A stretch of DNA of 64,000 nucleotides from Dactylosporangium sp040689395 (GCF_040689395.1 NZ_JBFAZX010000007.1:186001-250000); one strand, 5' to 3'; shown: positions 1 to 8,752, counted from the stretch's first letter. Numbers and translations are program-made. The notes: a model not told the origin generated them from the sequence alone.

Positions 1-22
1 ACCCGGGCCGATGAGCCCGGGT
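1..22. terminator. Hairpin downstream of the RCC1 gene
   Basis: Perfect 8-bp arms ACCCGGGC and GCCCGGGT enclose a 6-nt loop. The hairpin sits about 30 bp beyond the stop of the minus-strand RCC1-repeat gene. There is no clear T-tract, as is usual for high-GC actinobacterial terminators. Confidence 0.55.
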
Positions 23-52
23 GGGGCGGCGTGTCGCACCGGCGGGTGCCGG

Positions 53-1297
53 TCACACCGCCGGAACGGTGACCGCCAGGACGCTCCAGTTCGAGGCGGC
101 GACGCCGGCGAAGGCGCGGCCCGGGACGCTGAGCACGGTCGGGGTGTTCACGTTCGTGCCGGTCGTACCGATCCCGGCCATGCCGAACTGGTTCTGCCCC
201 CACACCAGCATCGAGCCGTCGGCCCGCACCGCGTACGTCGTCGGCGAGTTGTCGTTCTCGACGTCGACGATCTTCGGTTCGCCGGCCGGCCGGACCAGTT
301 CCGTCGGCACCATCACGTTGCCCGGCACGCCCAGCGGGGTGAGCTGGTTCTGCACGTTGTCGCCCCACAGGTACACCCGGCCGTCCCCGGTCAGCGCGGT
401 CGCCGCCGCGCTGATCGAGATGTCGACCACGTCGCTGCCCGGGCCGAGGTCGGTGACCTGGACCGGTACGTACGCAGAGGTCGGCGAGTTCAGCCTGCCG
501 AACGGCCGGCCGAGCGTGGGCCCCTCGCCGCCGCAGGAGAGCACCGCGCCGTCGGCGCGCCGGAACAGGGCCACCCCACCGGCGACCGCGATCTGCCGGA
601 TGTCGGTGAGCCCGGCCACGGCCGTCGCGTACTGCGTGGTGCCCGCCAGTGCGCCGTCGCACTTCACCGCGCCCCAGGCGGTGACGGTGCCGTCCGCCAT
701 CAGCGCGTAGCTCGCCTCGACCCCGGACTCGACGTCCACCGCGCCGGTCAGCGGGGTGTCCGGGGCGGTCAGCACCCGCTCGGGGAAGGCCCGGACGCTG
801 GCCGTGGAGCCGTCGCCGAGCTGCCGGTTGACGTTCGAGCCCCAGGCGACCACCGTCCCGTCGGCCAGCACCGCCGCGATCGCGCTCTCCATGTGTACCG
901 AGACGTCGACGACACCGGTGAGGGTGCCCGTGCCGCCGATGCCCAGGACCGGCGCCGGGGTGGAGCGCGTGCTCGCCATCGTCGAGCCGTTGCCGAGGGC
1001 GGCGTTGAGGTTGTATCCCCAGGACAGCAGCCGCCCGTCGGCGAGCCGGGCGTAGCCGGCCCGGCCGCCGCTCTGCAGCTGCGCGACGCCGTCGGGCAGG
1101 ACTGTCCGCTGTGGAGTGTTGTACTGGTACACAGTCGTACCGGCACCGGCCTGGCCGAAGTTGTTGATGCCCCAGCCGTATGCGATGCCGGGCCGCGCAG
1201 CGCCGTCCGCGTAGCCCGGTGCCGCGCCGAACGCCAGCGACGCACCGACCGCGGCAACGGTACCGGCGACACCGAGCGGCGTCCTGGACCTGATCAT
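53..1297 (-). CDS. Secreted RCC1-repeat beta-propeller protein
   Basis: The 414-residue protein has an N-terminal signal peptide (charged MIRSR, hydrophobic stretch, Ala-rich cleavage region near residue 30). At least six RCC1-type repeats follow, recognisable by cores such as YGWGINNFGQAG, LSWGYNLNAALGNG, VAWGSNVNRQLGDG and LVWGQNQFGMAG, which together should fold as a beta-propeller. Such proteins are exported in actinobacteria but their ligands are unknown. The ATG is preceded by a GGGAG Shine-Dalgarno at about 7 nt. The gene stands alone, with a hairpin after its stop. The fold is secure; no enzymatic or binding role can be read from the sequence. Confidence 0.85.
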   Translation of the reverse strand: MIRSRTPLGVAGTVAAVGASLAFGAAPGYADGAARPGIAYGWGINNFGQAGAGTTVYQYNTPQRTVLPDGVAQLQSGGRAGYARLADGRLLSWGYNLNAALGNGSTMASTRSTPAPVLGIGGTGTLTGVVDVSVHMESAIAAVLADGTVVAWGSNVNRQLGDGSTASVRAFPERVLTAPDTPLTGAVDVESGVEASYALMADGTVTAWGAVKCDGALAGTTQYATAVAGLTDIRQIAVAGGVALFRRADGAVLSCGGEGPTLGRPFGRLNSPTSAYVPVQVTDLGPGSDVVDISISAAATALTGDGRVYLWGDNVQNQLTPLGVPGNVMVPTELVRPAGEPKIVDVENDNSPTTYAVRADGSMLVWGQNQFGMAGIGTTGTNVNTPTVLSVPGRAFAGVAASNWSVLAVTVPAV

Positions 1298-1463
1298 GTT
1301 CTACTCCCTGTCTGGAGACTGGATTCGCCCGGCGGGGTGTGCCGGGCCGGACAGGAAGGAGCTTGCGGGCCTGGACTTGGCGCGAACTTGGACCCGGCAT
1401 AAGGTTGACCTGTGACGATGTGTCAGCTCGGCAACAGGCCGCTGACCGTGCTGACGTCCCTGG

Positions 1464-1991
1464 TCAGCCGGTTGCGGCTATGAGCCCGGCGACCTGGGCC
1501 ACCCGTTGCGCGAGCGGGGCCGGCGGCACCTCGATCAGCTCGTAGCCGAGGTCGCCGTACACCTCGGCGTGGATGCGCTCGAAGCGCTGCGACTCGGCGA
1601 GGCTGATCCGGCGGGCCGCGGTCGGCGTCACGAACCCCATCAGACGCACGAACAGCACCCGCCGCTCGTAGGTGCGCTCGCGCTCGATCCGCGCGGCCTC
1701 CCTGGCCAGCGCCCCGGCCGGTGCAAGTCCACTGTAGACGGCCAGGGCCAGGGTGCAGACCGGCGAGCGGTCGAACACCTGCACCGCACCGCGCGCCGCG
1801 AGCTGCCGCGCCTTCTGTACCGTGACGATCCGCTCCAGGAACGCGGGCCCGTCCGCCTCCAGCTCGGGCGTCTCGGCGATGACGTCGGTGGCCGCCTCGT
1901 CGACGACGAGGTGCCCGAGCCCGCGCAGCGCGTGCGCGATGGTGGTCTTGCCGGCGCCGGGCGCGCCGGTGAGCACGAACCTGCGGACCAT
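1464..1991 (-). CDS. Small P-loop NTPase / predicted kinase
   Basis: The 175-residue protein begins MVRRFVLTGAPGAGKTTIA, with a Walker A GAPGAGKT at residues 9-16, followed by the acidic VVDEAATDVI region and the DRSP segment typical of AAA_28 / nucleoside-kinase-like P-loop proteins. An open frame continues far upstream, but the ATG at 1991 is preceded by AGGAGAG and starts the conserved beta-strand, so it is chosen. The family is often annotated as 'ATP-binding protein' or 'predicted ATPase'. The substrate is unknown. No operon partner is evident because the flanking MFS gene is 450 bp upstream. Confidence 0.8.
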   Translation of the reverse strand: MVRRFVLTGAPGAGKTTIAHALRGLGHLVVDEAATDVIAETPELEADGPAFLERIVTVQKARQLAARGAVQVFDRSPVCTLALAVYSGLAPAGALAREAARIERERTYERRVLFVRLMGFVTPTAARRISLAESQRFERIHAEVYGDLGYELIEVPPAPLAQRVAQVAGLIAATG

Positions 1992-2444
1992 TGGTCTCTC
2001 CTGAGGGGTTGAGATCGGGGATACGTTGGCCCGGGCGGCGTCGGCGGGCTTCTCGGCGGGGGTGCTGACCCACGCCGGCCATGATGTGGTCTCCGTGGCC
2101 TGTCCCGAGGTGGCCGCGCTGCTGAACGAGACGCCGCGCGCCCGCTTCCCGTCGGCGCGAGTCGGCGCGGGCGCCATCCGGGTCGGGTCCACCCACGTCG
2201 CACCGACGCGGCCCGCAGTGGTTTGTACCACGCGGGGGCGCGGTTCGTGTGGAGGCCGGCTTGCGCCGGCGCCCGCAGATCCCAGGGCCGTGCCCCCGGC
2301 GTCGCGGCGCTCAACTGACCGCGGCCCCGGCCCGCGCGGCGGCGTTCGCCCGGGGCGGCGTTCGCCGGCGCGGCGTGAGCGGAGCCCGGCGCCCGCGGAC
2401 CGCCGAGCCGTGCTTTCTGCTGGTCGCACCAGGCGACGCGGCAC
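1992..2444. other. Gene-free, low-complexity GC-rich gap
   Basis: No convincing gene is present. Open frames exist on both strands but have proline/arginine-rich compositions typical of shadow frames. A small inverted repeat (GTGGT / ACCAC) lies near 2218-2231. Two degenerate copies of a roughly 60-bp GC-rich block occur near 2269 and 2389; the second overlaps the 3' end of the MFS gene. The promoter of the P-loop NTPase should lie near 2000-2060, but no hexamers are clear. Confidence 0.4.
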
Positions 2445-3671
2445 TCAGCTGGCCGCGACGCTGGCCTGAGCCGCGGCACGCGCGCCCGGGCCCGCGTCCG
2501 AGTCCCGGTCTGAGGCCGGGCGCCGCAGCCGGGGCGCCAGCAGCACGGAAACCAGGATCGAGGCCGCCGCCATGACCGCCATCGCGGTCGCCGGGGACAC
2601 CAGTTGCGCCATCGCGCCGGCGAGGGTCGCGCCGACCGCCTGCATCGTGAACATGCCCGCACTGTGCAGGCCCAGGCTGTGGCCGCGCAGATCGGGCGGG
2701 GTCAGCTCGACGAGGCGGTCCTGCAGCAGGAGACTGCCACAGTACCCGGCGGAGGCCACCGCCACGAGGACGAGCGCGGCGGGCAGCGGCGGGCGCGCGA
2801 GGAACGCCAGATAGGGCACCGCGAGCAGCAACTGTGCCGGCGTGGTGAACGGGCGGCGCCAGCGCGCCGGGAGGGCGCGGCCGGCCAGGGCGTCGCCCGC
2901 CAGCATGCCGGCCGCGGCGGCCACGAAGAGGGCGCCGGCGGCCGTGGGGGAGTACGGCACGAACAGCGCCTCGCAGCCTACGATCAGGCCGTTGGGCACC
3001 CACAGTCCAATGTAGACGGCACGGCGGGCCGGTGAGGACAGCAGGACGCGGTTGCCCAGCCAGGTGGCGCGGATCGACGCCCGGCCGGTGGCGCGCGGCG
3101 GGCGGGCGGTCAGGCCCAGGCGCGCCACGAGCGCGGCGAGCAGGCTCAGGGCGGCGCCGGCCAGCAGTACCGCCGCGGGGGAGAAGGCCGCGAGCAGCGC
3201 ACCGCCGGCGGCGAAGCCCGCGATCTGCACGGCGCCGATGGACATGTTCAACAGGGAACGGCCCAGCAGGTACGCGTCGGCCGGCAGGATCTCGGCCAGC
3301 AGCCCGAAGCGGACGCCGCCGCCGATCGACGCGGCCAGGCCCTGGGCCAGCACGATCGCGAGGACCGCGGCGACCGGCAGGCCGGGCAGCGCCAGGCAGG
3401 CGGTGGCGAGGCCGGTGAAGGCGGCGAGGCCGGCCAGGGCGGCGCGCGGCGGGACACGGTCGGCCGCGGACAGCAGCGTCGCGGCCCCGACGACCTGGGC
3501 GAACGACGAGCCGAACAGGCTCAGCGCGGACAGCAGCGGCGACCCGGTCGCGCCGTAGACGAGGGTCGCCAGCGCGATGCCGCTCACCGTGCCGGCCGCG
3601 ACCTGGGCGGAGACGGTGGCGAACAGGGCCGGGAACTCGGGCGTGGCGAACAGCTCGCGGTACGTGCGCAT
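2445..3671 (-). CDS. MFS transporter (drug-efflux-like)
   Basis: The 408-residue integral membrane protein has about 12 hydrophobic segments in the two-times-six MFS arrangement and begins MRTYRELFATPEF, a common start in actinobacterial MFS exporters. An upstream in-frame GTG at 3692 is possible, but the ATG fits the family N-terminus. The gene diverges from an ArsR-like regulator, with start codons 59 bp apart and an inverted repeat between them. This suggests a regulator-exporter pair. The substrate cannot be deduced. Confidence 0.85.
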   Translation of the reverse strand: MRTYRELFATPEFPALFATVSAQVAAGTVSGIALATLVYGATGSPLLSALSLFGSSFAQVVGAATLLSAADRVPPRAALAGLAAFTGLATACLALPGLPVAAVLAIVLAQGLAASIGGGVRFGLLAEILPADAYLLGRSLLNMSIGAVQIAGFAAGGALLAAFSPAAVLLAGAALSLLAALVARLGLTARPPRATGRASIRATWLGNRVLLSSPARRAVYIGLWVPNGLIVGCEALFVPYSPTAAGALFVAAAAGMLAGDALAGRALPARWRRPFTTPAQLLLAVPYLAFLARPPLPAALVLVAVASAGYCGSLLLQDRLVELTPPDLRGHSLGLHSAGMFTMQAVGATLAGAMAQLVSPATAMAVMAAASILVSVLLAPRLRRPASDRDSDAGPGARAAAQASVAAS

Positions 3672-3711
3672 GACCGGCAGTCTGCGGCTCACCGCCCGCC
3701 GCGCCGTAAGC

Positions 3712-3729
3712 TTTCGCGTGGAGGCGAAA
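3712..3729. promoter_or_regulatory. Operator between MFS and ArsR-like genes
   Basis: The inverted repeat TTTCGC-N6-GCGAAA lies directly before the ArsR-like ATG. It overlaps that gene's Shine-Dalgarno (GGAGG at 3720-3724) and lies about 40 bp upstream of the divergent MFS start. Its position suits autoregulation and control of the exporter; binding is inferred. Confidence 0.5.
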
Positions 3730-3730
3730 C

Positions 3731-4717
3731 ATGGGTGTCTGGCGGATCGACGCCGACGTGCTGGCCGGCGGGCGGTTCGTCGTGTCGCCGATGGCCGAGA
3801 CGATCGGCTGCCTCGTCGCGCTCAACGGGCTGCACCGCGTGTCGCCGAGCCAGCGGGACTGGCTGGCCGAGCACCGGGCGGCGTTTCGGGCGCGGTGGGC
3901 GGGCGACCCGTTCGCGCTGCCGTTCCTGCGCGACGCGATCCGGCCGGGCTGGATCGCCGACTTCCTGGTCAAACCGCCGCGGGGCGACGCGCCACGGTTC
4001 ACCGACGAGCTCGCCCGGGTCGCCGGCACCACCGACGAGCAGGCCCGCCGCGACATCCTCGAGACGCTGGAGCGCCCGCTGGCGCCGGTCCTGCGCGCCG
4101 ACGGGCTCGTCGAGCGGGCCGTCGAGCTGCTGGACTGGGTGTGGCGGCACACGATCCGCCCGGGCTGGCCGCGCCGCCGCCGGGTGTTCGAGGCCGACAT
4201 CGTGGCCCGCACCGAGCGGCTGGGCAGTGGCGGCTGGGCGGCCGTGCTCGAGCGGATGCGCCCCGGCATGCGCTGGCTCGGCGACGGGCGGCTGCAGATC
4301 AGCGCGAATGACCATCCGCCCCGCGACGTGACCGGCAGCCGGCTGCTGTTCGTCCCCGTCACCGCCTACCGTGGCTGGGTCGCCTGGGAGGAGCCGGGGG
4401 ACGTGCACGCGATCGTCTATCCGTGCACGGGCTGGCTCGCTCAGGACCCGGATGTCGCGGCCCCGGAAGCCCTCGCCCGCCTCATCGGCCCGGCGCGTGC
4501 CCGGATCCTGACGCTGCTCGCCGCGCCGAAGAACACCACGCAGCTGGTGGCGCTGACCGGCCAGACCCTCGGCTCGGCCGGCGGCCACCTGCGGGTCCTG
4601 CGCGACGCGGGCCTGGCCGGCCGCCGCCGCGCCGGCCGCTCGGTGCTGTACTACCGCACGGAGCTCGGCGACGCGCTCTGCCGCGGCGAGGACGGCCATG
4701 GGACGCCGCGACCGTGA
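3731..4717 (+). CDS. ArsR-like winged-helix transcriptional regulator
   Basis: The 328-residue protein has a long N-terminal region of unknown fold and a C-terminal ArsR-type winged helix at about 255-320. Recognisable steps are ALARLIGPARARILTLLA, then TTQLVALTGQTLGSAGGHLRVLRDAGL as the HTH, then RRRAGRSVLYYRT as the wing. This 'DUF5937/ArsR' layout, with an effector-like N-terminus before the HTH, occurs beside MFS exporters in actinomycetes. The ATG follows GGAGGCGAAAC, and the operator overlaps this ribosome site. Likely repressor of the divergent MFS gene. Confidence 0.8.
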   Translation: MGVWRIDADVLAGGRFVVSPMAETIGCLVALNGLHRVSPSQRDWLAEHRAAFRARWAGDPFALPFLRDAIRPGWIADFLVKPPRGDAPRFTDELARVAGTTDEQARRDILETLERPLAPVLRADGLVERAVELLDWVWRHTIRPGWPRRRRVFEADIVARTERLGSGGWAAVLERMRPGMRWLGDGRLQISANDHPPRDVTGSRLLFVPVTAYRGWVAWEEPGDVHAIVYPCTGWLAQDPDVAAPEALARLIGPARARILTLLAAPKNTTQLVALTGQTLGSAGGHLRVLRDAGLAGRRRAGRSVLYYRTELGDALCRGEDGHGTPRP

Positions 4718-4829
4718 CATCGCCGAGGCTCACCCCGTGAACGTCGCCGCATAGCCCGATCCCGTGACGCTGACCGCGGGAAGATGGTGCGTCAACCGGC
4801 GACACGCGACGCCTCGGGATCGTCCCGCG

Positions 4830-5135
4830 TCACTGCACGAGCAGCACGTGCTCCACCCGGGCCAGCCGCAGCGTCCGGGCCACGCGCGGGCCGGGGGAGC
4901 GCAGCGTGAGCCGGCCGCCCGCGGACCACACCCGGCGGTGCACGTCGAGCAGCAAGCCGATCGCCGAGGCGTCGATGAACGGGCACCGAGCCAGGTCGAC
5001 GACCAGATGCTCCGGGTGCTTGTCGGCCGCCTCGTTGAGCAGCACGGAGAACCGCGGTACCGAGGCGGCGTCGAGCTCCTCCGTGATCACGACCTCCACC
5101 GTGCCGGAGGCCGGGTCCGCCGTGCCGCTGTACAT
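4830..5135 (-). CDS. STAS-domain anti-sigma factor antagonist
   Basis: The 101-residue single-domain STAS protein contains the phosphoacceptor motif FIDASAIGLLL, with Ser57 as the expected target of an anti-sigma kinase. Proteins of this type bind a HATPase_c anti-sigma factor when unphosphorylated and thereby free a sigma factor. No kinase partner is encoded nearby. The ATG at 5135 has GGGAG about 6 nt upstream; the longer frame upstream has shadow-like composition. The gene diverges from the response regulator at 5283. Confidence 0.85.
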   Translation of the reverse strand: MYSGTADPASGTVEVVITEELDAASVPRFSVLLNEAADKHPEHLVVDLARCPFIDASAIGLLLDVHRRVWSAGGRLTLRSPGPRVARTLRLARVEHVLLVQ

Positions 5136-5204
5136 GTCACGTCTCCCGTCGTTGCGGCAACGTGTCCAGCGTTCGGATGCGATGTGGAGAACCTTTCCCA
5201 GAAC

Positions 5205-5221
5205 TGTGACACTTGTGTGAC
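5205..5221. promoter_or_regulatory. OmpR-type direct-repeat operator
   Basis: Two identical hexamers TGTGAC start at 5205 and 5216, exactly 11 bp apart, one helical turn. This is the arrangement bound head-to-tail by OmpR-family dimers. The site lies 62 bp before the response-regulator ATG and 70 bp from the divergent STAS gene, so it could control both. The motif is seen directly; binding by the adjacent regulator is inferred. Confidence 0.5.
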
Positions 5222-5282
5222 TTTGCCGTCGGCGGGTCCACCCGGTGGTAGCCGGCCCCGCTCGGACGGCATGATGCGTCCT

Positions 5283-5954
5283 ATGGCAGGCGTGCTGGTG
5301 ATCGAGGACGACGACCGGATTCGGCTCTCGCTCTCGCTCGCGCTGGAGGACGAGGGATACGTCGTCCGGGGCGTGGCGAGCGCGGAGGAGGGCCTTGTGG
5401 CACAGCGCGACGATCCCGCCGACACGGTGCTCGTCGACCTGATGCTGCCGGGCGTCGACGGGTTTGAGTGCATCCGGCAGCTGCGCCGCAGCGACGACGT
5501 GCCGATCGTGGTGATCAGCGCCCGCGACGACACCCACGACATCGTCGCCGCGCTCGAGGCCGGCGCCGATGACTACCTGGTCAAGCCGGTCGCGGTGAAG
5601 GAGCTCTCGGCCCGCCTGCGCGCCCTGCGCCGCCGCGGCCGCACCGTGCAGGCGATGTCCACCATGGTCTTCGGCGACATGGAGATCCTCCCTGAGGCCG
5701 GCGAGGTGCGCATCGAGGGCACGCCCGTGGCCGTGACCCGCACCGAGTTCCGGCTGCTGTGCGAGCTGGGCGAGCACCCCGGGCAGGTGCTCAGCCGCCA
5801 GCAGCTGCTGCAGCGGGTGTGGGAGTACGAGATCGGCGACGAGCGGCTGGTGGACGTCCACGTCGGGCGGCTGCGGCAGAAGATCGAACAGGACTCCAAG
5901 CAGCCGCGGTACCTCGTGACCGTGCGCGGCATGGGGTACAAGCTGCAGAAATGA
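5283..5954 (+). CDS. OmpR/PhoB-family response regulator
   Basis: The 223-residue protein has a receiver domain with acidic pocket E8-D9-D10, phosphoacceptor Asp52 (VLVDLMLPG), Ser78 and Lys100 (LVKPV). A C-terminal winged helix follows (TRTEFRLLCELGEHPGQVLSRQ, then VDVHVGRLRQKIE). It resembles the MtrA/CseB/MprA group. MAGVLVIEDD at 5283 is preferred over ATGs at 5271 and 5274 because it begins the first receiver strand. Its stop overlaps the kinase start (ATGA). Phosphorylated by the next gene product; it probably binds the 11-bp-phased repeat upstream. Confidence 0.93.
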   Translation: MAGVLVIEDDDRIRLSLSLALEDEGYVVRGVASAEEGLVAQRDDPADTVLVDLMLPGVDGFECIRQLRRSDDVPIVVISARDDTHDIVAALEAGADDYLVKPVAVKELSARLRALRRRGRTVQAMSTMVFGDMEILPEAGEVRIEGTPVAVTRTEFRLLCELGEHPGQVLSRQQLLQRVWEYEIGDERLVDVHVGRLRQKIEQDSKQPRYLVTVRGMGYKLQK

Positions 5955-7321
5955 CGCGGTGGCGGGCGGGGCTGCGGACCCGGGTCGTGGCCGGCTTCGC
6001 GGCCGGCGCGCTCACGCTGTCGGTGTCGATGGCGCTGGTCTCCTACGAGATCACGCGCAGTGCGCTGATCAACGGCCGGGAGCGTTCGGCCGTGCGTTCG
6101 GCGACCTTCGACTCGCGGGTCGTCTCCGCCGGGCTCAACGCCGAGCGGCCCGACATCGCCGCGATGCTGCGCACGCTGGACACCGGGGGCAACCGGCGGG
6201 TGCTCGTGCAGCACCTCGGCCACTGGTATGCGCGCAACGCCGACAGCGGGACGGCCACCGCCGTGCCGCAGAGCCTGCAGCGCCTCGTGAGCAACAGCGG
6301 CCAGGGCATCCAGCGGGTGCACATCGACGGGGTGCCGGCGGTGGTCGTGGGCATCCTGCTGACGCCCGCGACGGCGCTGTACGAGATCGACTACCTGCGC
6401 GAGCTCGACCAGACGCTGCGGACCCTCGGCTGGGTGCTGACCCTGGTCGCCGCCGCGGTGGCCGCGGCCGGGGCGGGCCTGGGCTGGTATGCCACCCGCC
6501 ACGTGCTGCGCCCGCTGCGCTCGGTCGCCGACGCCGCGCAGGGCATCACCGCCGGCGACCTCAGCGCCCGGCTCGACCCGGCCACCGACCCCGACCTGGA
6601 GCGGCTCTCGACGTCGTTCAACGAGATGGTCGACCAGCTGTCCCGGCGCATCGAGCGGGACCGGCGCTTCGCCGCCGACGTCAGCCATGAGCTGCGCTCG
6701 CCGCTGCAGACCCTCGCCGCGTCCGCCAGCGTGCTGCAGCGGCGCCGGGACCAGCTCGACGAGCGCACCGCGACCGCGGCCGGGCTGGTCGTGGCGGAGC
6801 TGGGCCGCTTCCAGTCGCTCGTCGACGACCTGCTGGAGCTCTCCCGGGGCGACCTGCCGGCCCAGCTCGCGCCCGTCGACATGGGCGAGCTCGCCCGCCG
6901 CGCGGTGCAGCGCCGCGGCCTGTCGCCCGACATCGTCCGCAGTGGATGGGCCGGCGCCGACGGCGAGTGGCTGCGCTGGACCGTGGATCGCCGCCGGATC
7001 GAGCAGGTTCTGGTCAACCTCCTGGACAACGCGGTCACGCACGGCGGCGGTCCGATCGCGGTGCGCGTCGAGGCGCACGGCCCGGACGGCGTGATCGAGG
7101 TCGACGACGAGGGCCCCGGCGTCAACCCGGCCGAGCGCGAGGTCATCTTCGACCGGTTCGTCCGCGGCCGCTCGTCGGGCGCGCGGGGCAACGACGCCGG
7201 CACGGGCCTGGGCCTGTCCCTCGTGGCGCAGCACGTGGCCGCGCACGGCGGGCGGGTGCGGGTGCTGGACCGGCCCGGTGGCGGCGCGCGGTTCCGTATC
7301 GAGCTTCCGGGCGTACGGTGA
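5951..7321 (+). CDS. Membrane sensor histidine kinase (HAMP type)
   Basis: The 456-residue kinase has two membrane helices (about 10-32 and 160-180) bounding an extracytoplasmic sensor of roughly 125 residues. A HAMP linker, an H-box FAADVSHELRSPL with His246, and a HATPase domain follow, with N-box LLDNAVTHGG and glycine motifs DDEGPGV and GTGLGLSLV. It is complete. It overlaps the regulator upstream (ATGA) and the lipoprotein downstream (GTGA), giving one translationally coupled operon. The signal is unknown; architecture resembles MtrB/CseC kinases. Confidence 0.93.
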   Translation: MTRWRAGLRTRVVAGFAAGALTLSVSMALVSYEITRSALINGRERSAVRSATFDSRVVSAGLNAERPDIAAMLRTLDTGGNRRVLVQHLGHWYARNADSGTATAVPQSLQRLVSNSGQGIQRVHIDGVPAVVVGILLTPATALYEIDYLRELDQTLRTLGWVLTLVAAAVAAAGAGLGWYATRHVLRPLRSVADAAQGITAGDLSARLDPATDPDLERLSTSFNEMVDQLSRRIERDRRFAADVSHELRSPLQTLAASASVLQRRRDQLDERTATAAGLVVAELGRFQSLVDDLLELSRGDLPAQLAPVDMGELARRAVQRRGLSPDIVRSGWAGADGEWLRWTVDRRRIEQVLVNLLDNAVTHGGGPIAVRVEAHGPDGVIEVDDEGPGVNPAEREVIFDRFVRGRSSGARGNDAGTGLGLSLVAQHVAAHGGRVRVLDRPGGGARFRIELPGVR

Positions 7322-7884
7322 GGGCCCGCCTGCTGTGCGCGGCCTTCCTCGCCGTCTGCCTCCCGCTCGGCGGGTGCGGGGTCCCCACCGACAGGGAACC
7401 GCGGCCGATCCAGCCGTCCGTGGTCGTCGGCTCGTATGAAGGCCCGATCGCCGGCCCGCCGCCCTCGGCCGGCGCCGCCGTCGAGCGGCTGTTCCTGGTG
7501 CGCGACAACCAGCTCGTCGCCGTCGACCGCCGCGTCGTCGCCGCGCCGTCGCCGCAGCGGCAGCTCGAGGACCTGATGGCCGGCCCGACGCCGCAGGAGC
7601 GCGACGAGGGCCTGGACAGCGCCCTGGTGGGCACCAGCATCATCAGCGGGGTGCAGCTGCACAACGGCACGGCGATCGTCGGGCTGGCCCGGGACAACCC
7701 GATCCGCAACGACGAGATCCTGGCGTACGGCCAGATCGTGTGCACCCTCGCGGCCCGCGCCGACGTGGTGGGGGTGCGGTTCGTGCAGGACGGGCGCCCG
7801 CTGGAGGTGCCGCGGGCCGACAGCGCCCTCACGCTGGAGATGCTGACCGAGGACGACTACGGCAGCCTGATCCACCACCGGTGA
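7318..7884 (+). CDS. GerMN-domain lipoprotein, short LpqB-like
   Basis: The 188-residue lipoprotein has a signal peptide with lipobox LGGC (cysteine near residue 20). A GerMN-type domain follows, recognisable by VERLFLVRDNQLVAVDR, then QLEDLMAGPTPQERDEGLDSAL, then VQLHNGTAIVGLA. In MtrAB-LpqB operons the third gene encodes a much longer lipoprotein with GerMN plus a propeller; only the GerMN part is present here. GTG at 7318 overlaps the kinase stop. It is presumably an envelope partner that modulates the kinase, by analogy with LpqB. Confidence 0.85.
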   Translation: MRARLLCAAFLAVCLPLGGCGVPTDREPRPIQPSVVVGSYEGPIAGPPPSAGAAVERLFLVRDNQLVAVDRRVVAAPSPQRQLEDLMAGPTPQERDEGLDSALVGTSIISGVQLHNGTAIVGLARDNPIRNDEILAYGQIVCTLAARADVVGVRFVQDGRPLEVPRADSALTLEMLTEDDYGSLIHHR

Positions 7885-7885
7885 C

Positions 7886-7910
7886 GCCGCCGGGCGGTCA
7901 ATCCGGCGGC
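7886..7910. terminator. Bidirectional hairpin between convergent genes
   Basis: Perfect arms GCCGCCGG and CCGGCGGC enclose 9 nt, immediately after the lipoprotein stop and 14 bp before the stop of the opposing membrane-protein gene. Confidence 0.6.
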
Positions 7911-7924
7911 CAGGAGTGCGCGCC

Positions 7925-8752
7925 CTACGCTGGGGCCGGGCGGTAGCGGGCGATCGCGTACAGCGTGGCCAGCTGCGCGATGAGCGTCACGAGCAGCGCC
8001 AGGCCGAAGGCGCCGTACGTGCCGAGCCGCTCCACCAGCAGCGCGACCATCAGGCAGAACACGGCGAAGCCGACCAGGCCGCCCGGCACGCCCCGCAGCA
8101 TTCGCACGGCGCCGGCCGAGCCGTCCCGGGCCAGCGCGAACGCCGCGACGACGCTGGTCGCGATCGGGAACGGCGCGAGCACCCCGGTCGCCGCCGGGCC
8201 GATCGCCGCCGAGGCCCAGGTCACGACGAGTACGAGCACTGCCGTGGCGACGGCCCGCGCCGGCAGGTCCCACCACGGGTTCGCCCGCGCGGGGGCCGGG
8301 GGTAGGGCCGCCGCGGCCGTCCGGACCGTCCCGGCGTCGTGCCGGGGCGTCGGGGTCTCGTCCCGGGGCAGGGCGCGCGCCGCCAGCCAAGCCGCCGCCA
8401 GGACCAGTGCCGCACCGGCGAGCGGCGGCACCGCGAGCCGGGCCAGGGCGGCGTCGGCGGCCAGGCACGCCGCCCACGACACGACCAGCGCGGCCGGCCA
8501 CCGCAGCCGCCGCCCCGCGTGCCCGAACACGACCACGAACAGCAGTAGGGAGACCAGGCCGAGCAGCGCGGAGGCGGCCGCCCGTGCGCCGAAGGCGGGG
8601 CCGTGGTCCAGGCAGGTGATCAGCAGGATCGGGCCGGCGACGATGGGGAGTGCGACCAGCACGCCGGAGACCTGCGGACCCCAGCGGCGGCCCGCGGCGG
8701 AGGAGGCCACGACCAGCATCGGCGCGAGCAACAGCTTCAGCACGAGCGTCAC
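7925..8752 (-). CDS. Polytopic membrane protein of unknown function
   Basis: From the GTG at 8752 the protein is about 275 residues with roughly nine hydrophobic helices and a Pro/Ala-rich cytoplasmic loop near residue 150. I recognise no family signature. The frame is open to 8929, but the first helix begins with VTLVLKLLLAPMLVV and the preceding part is shadow-like, so the start is a judgement; no strong ribosome site is visible. It is convergent with the two-component operon and lies just downstream of the XRE-cupin gene on the same strand. Confidence 0.6.
   Translation of the reverse strand: MTLVLKLLLAPMLVVASSAAGRRWGPQVSGVLVALPIVAGPILLITCLDHGPAFGARAAASALLGLVSLLLFVVVFGHAGRRLRWPAALVVSWAACLAADAALARLAVPPLAGAALVLAAAWLAARALPRDETPTPRHDAGTVRTAAAALPPAPARANPWWDLPARAVATAVLVLVVTWASAAIGPAATGVLAPFPIATSVVAAFALARDGSAGAVRMLRGVPGGLVGFAVFCLMVALLVERLGTYGAFGLALLVTLIAQLATLYAIARYRPAPA

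Noticed and set aside
11..1402. Long plus-strand open frame opposite the RCC1 gene
   Set aside because: Arg/Ala/His-rich translation with no domain, typical of the antisense frame of a high-GC gene; the minus strand encodes the clear RCC1 repeats.
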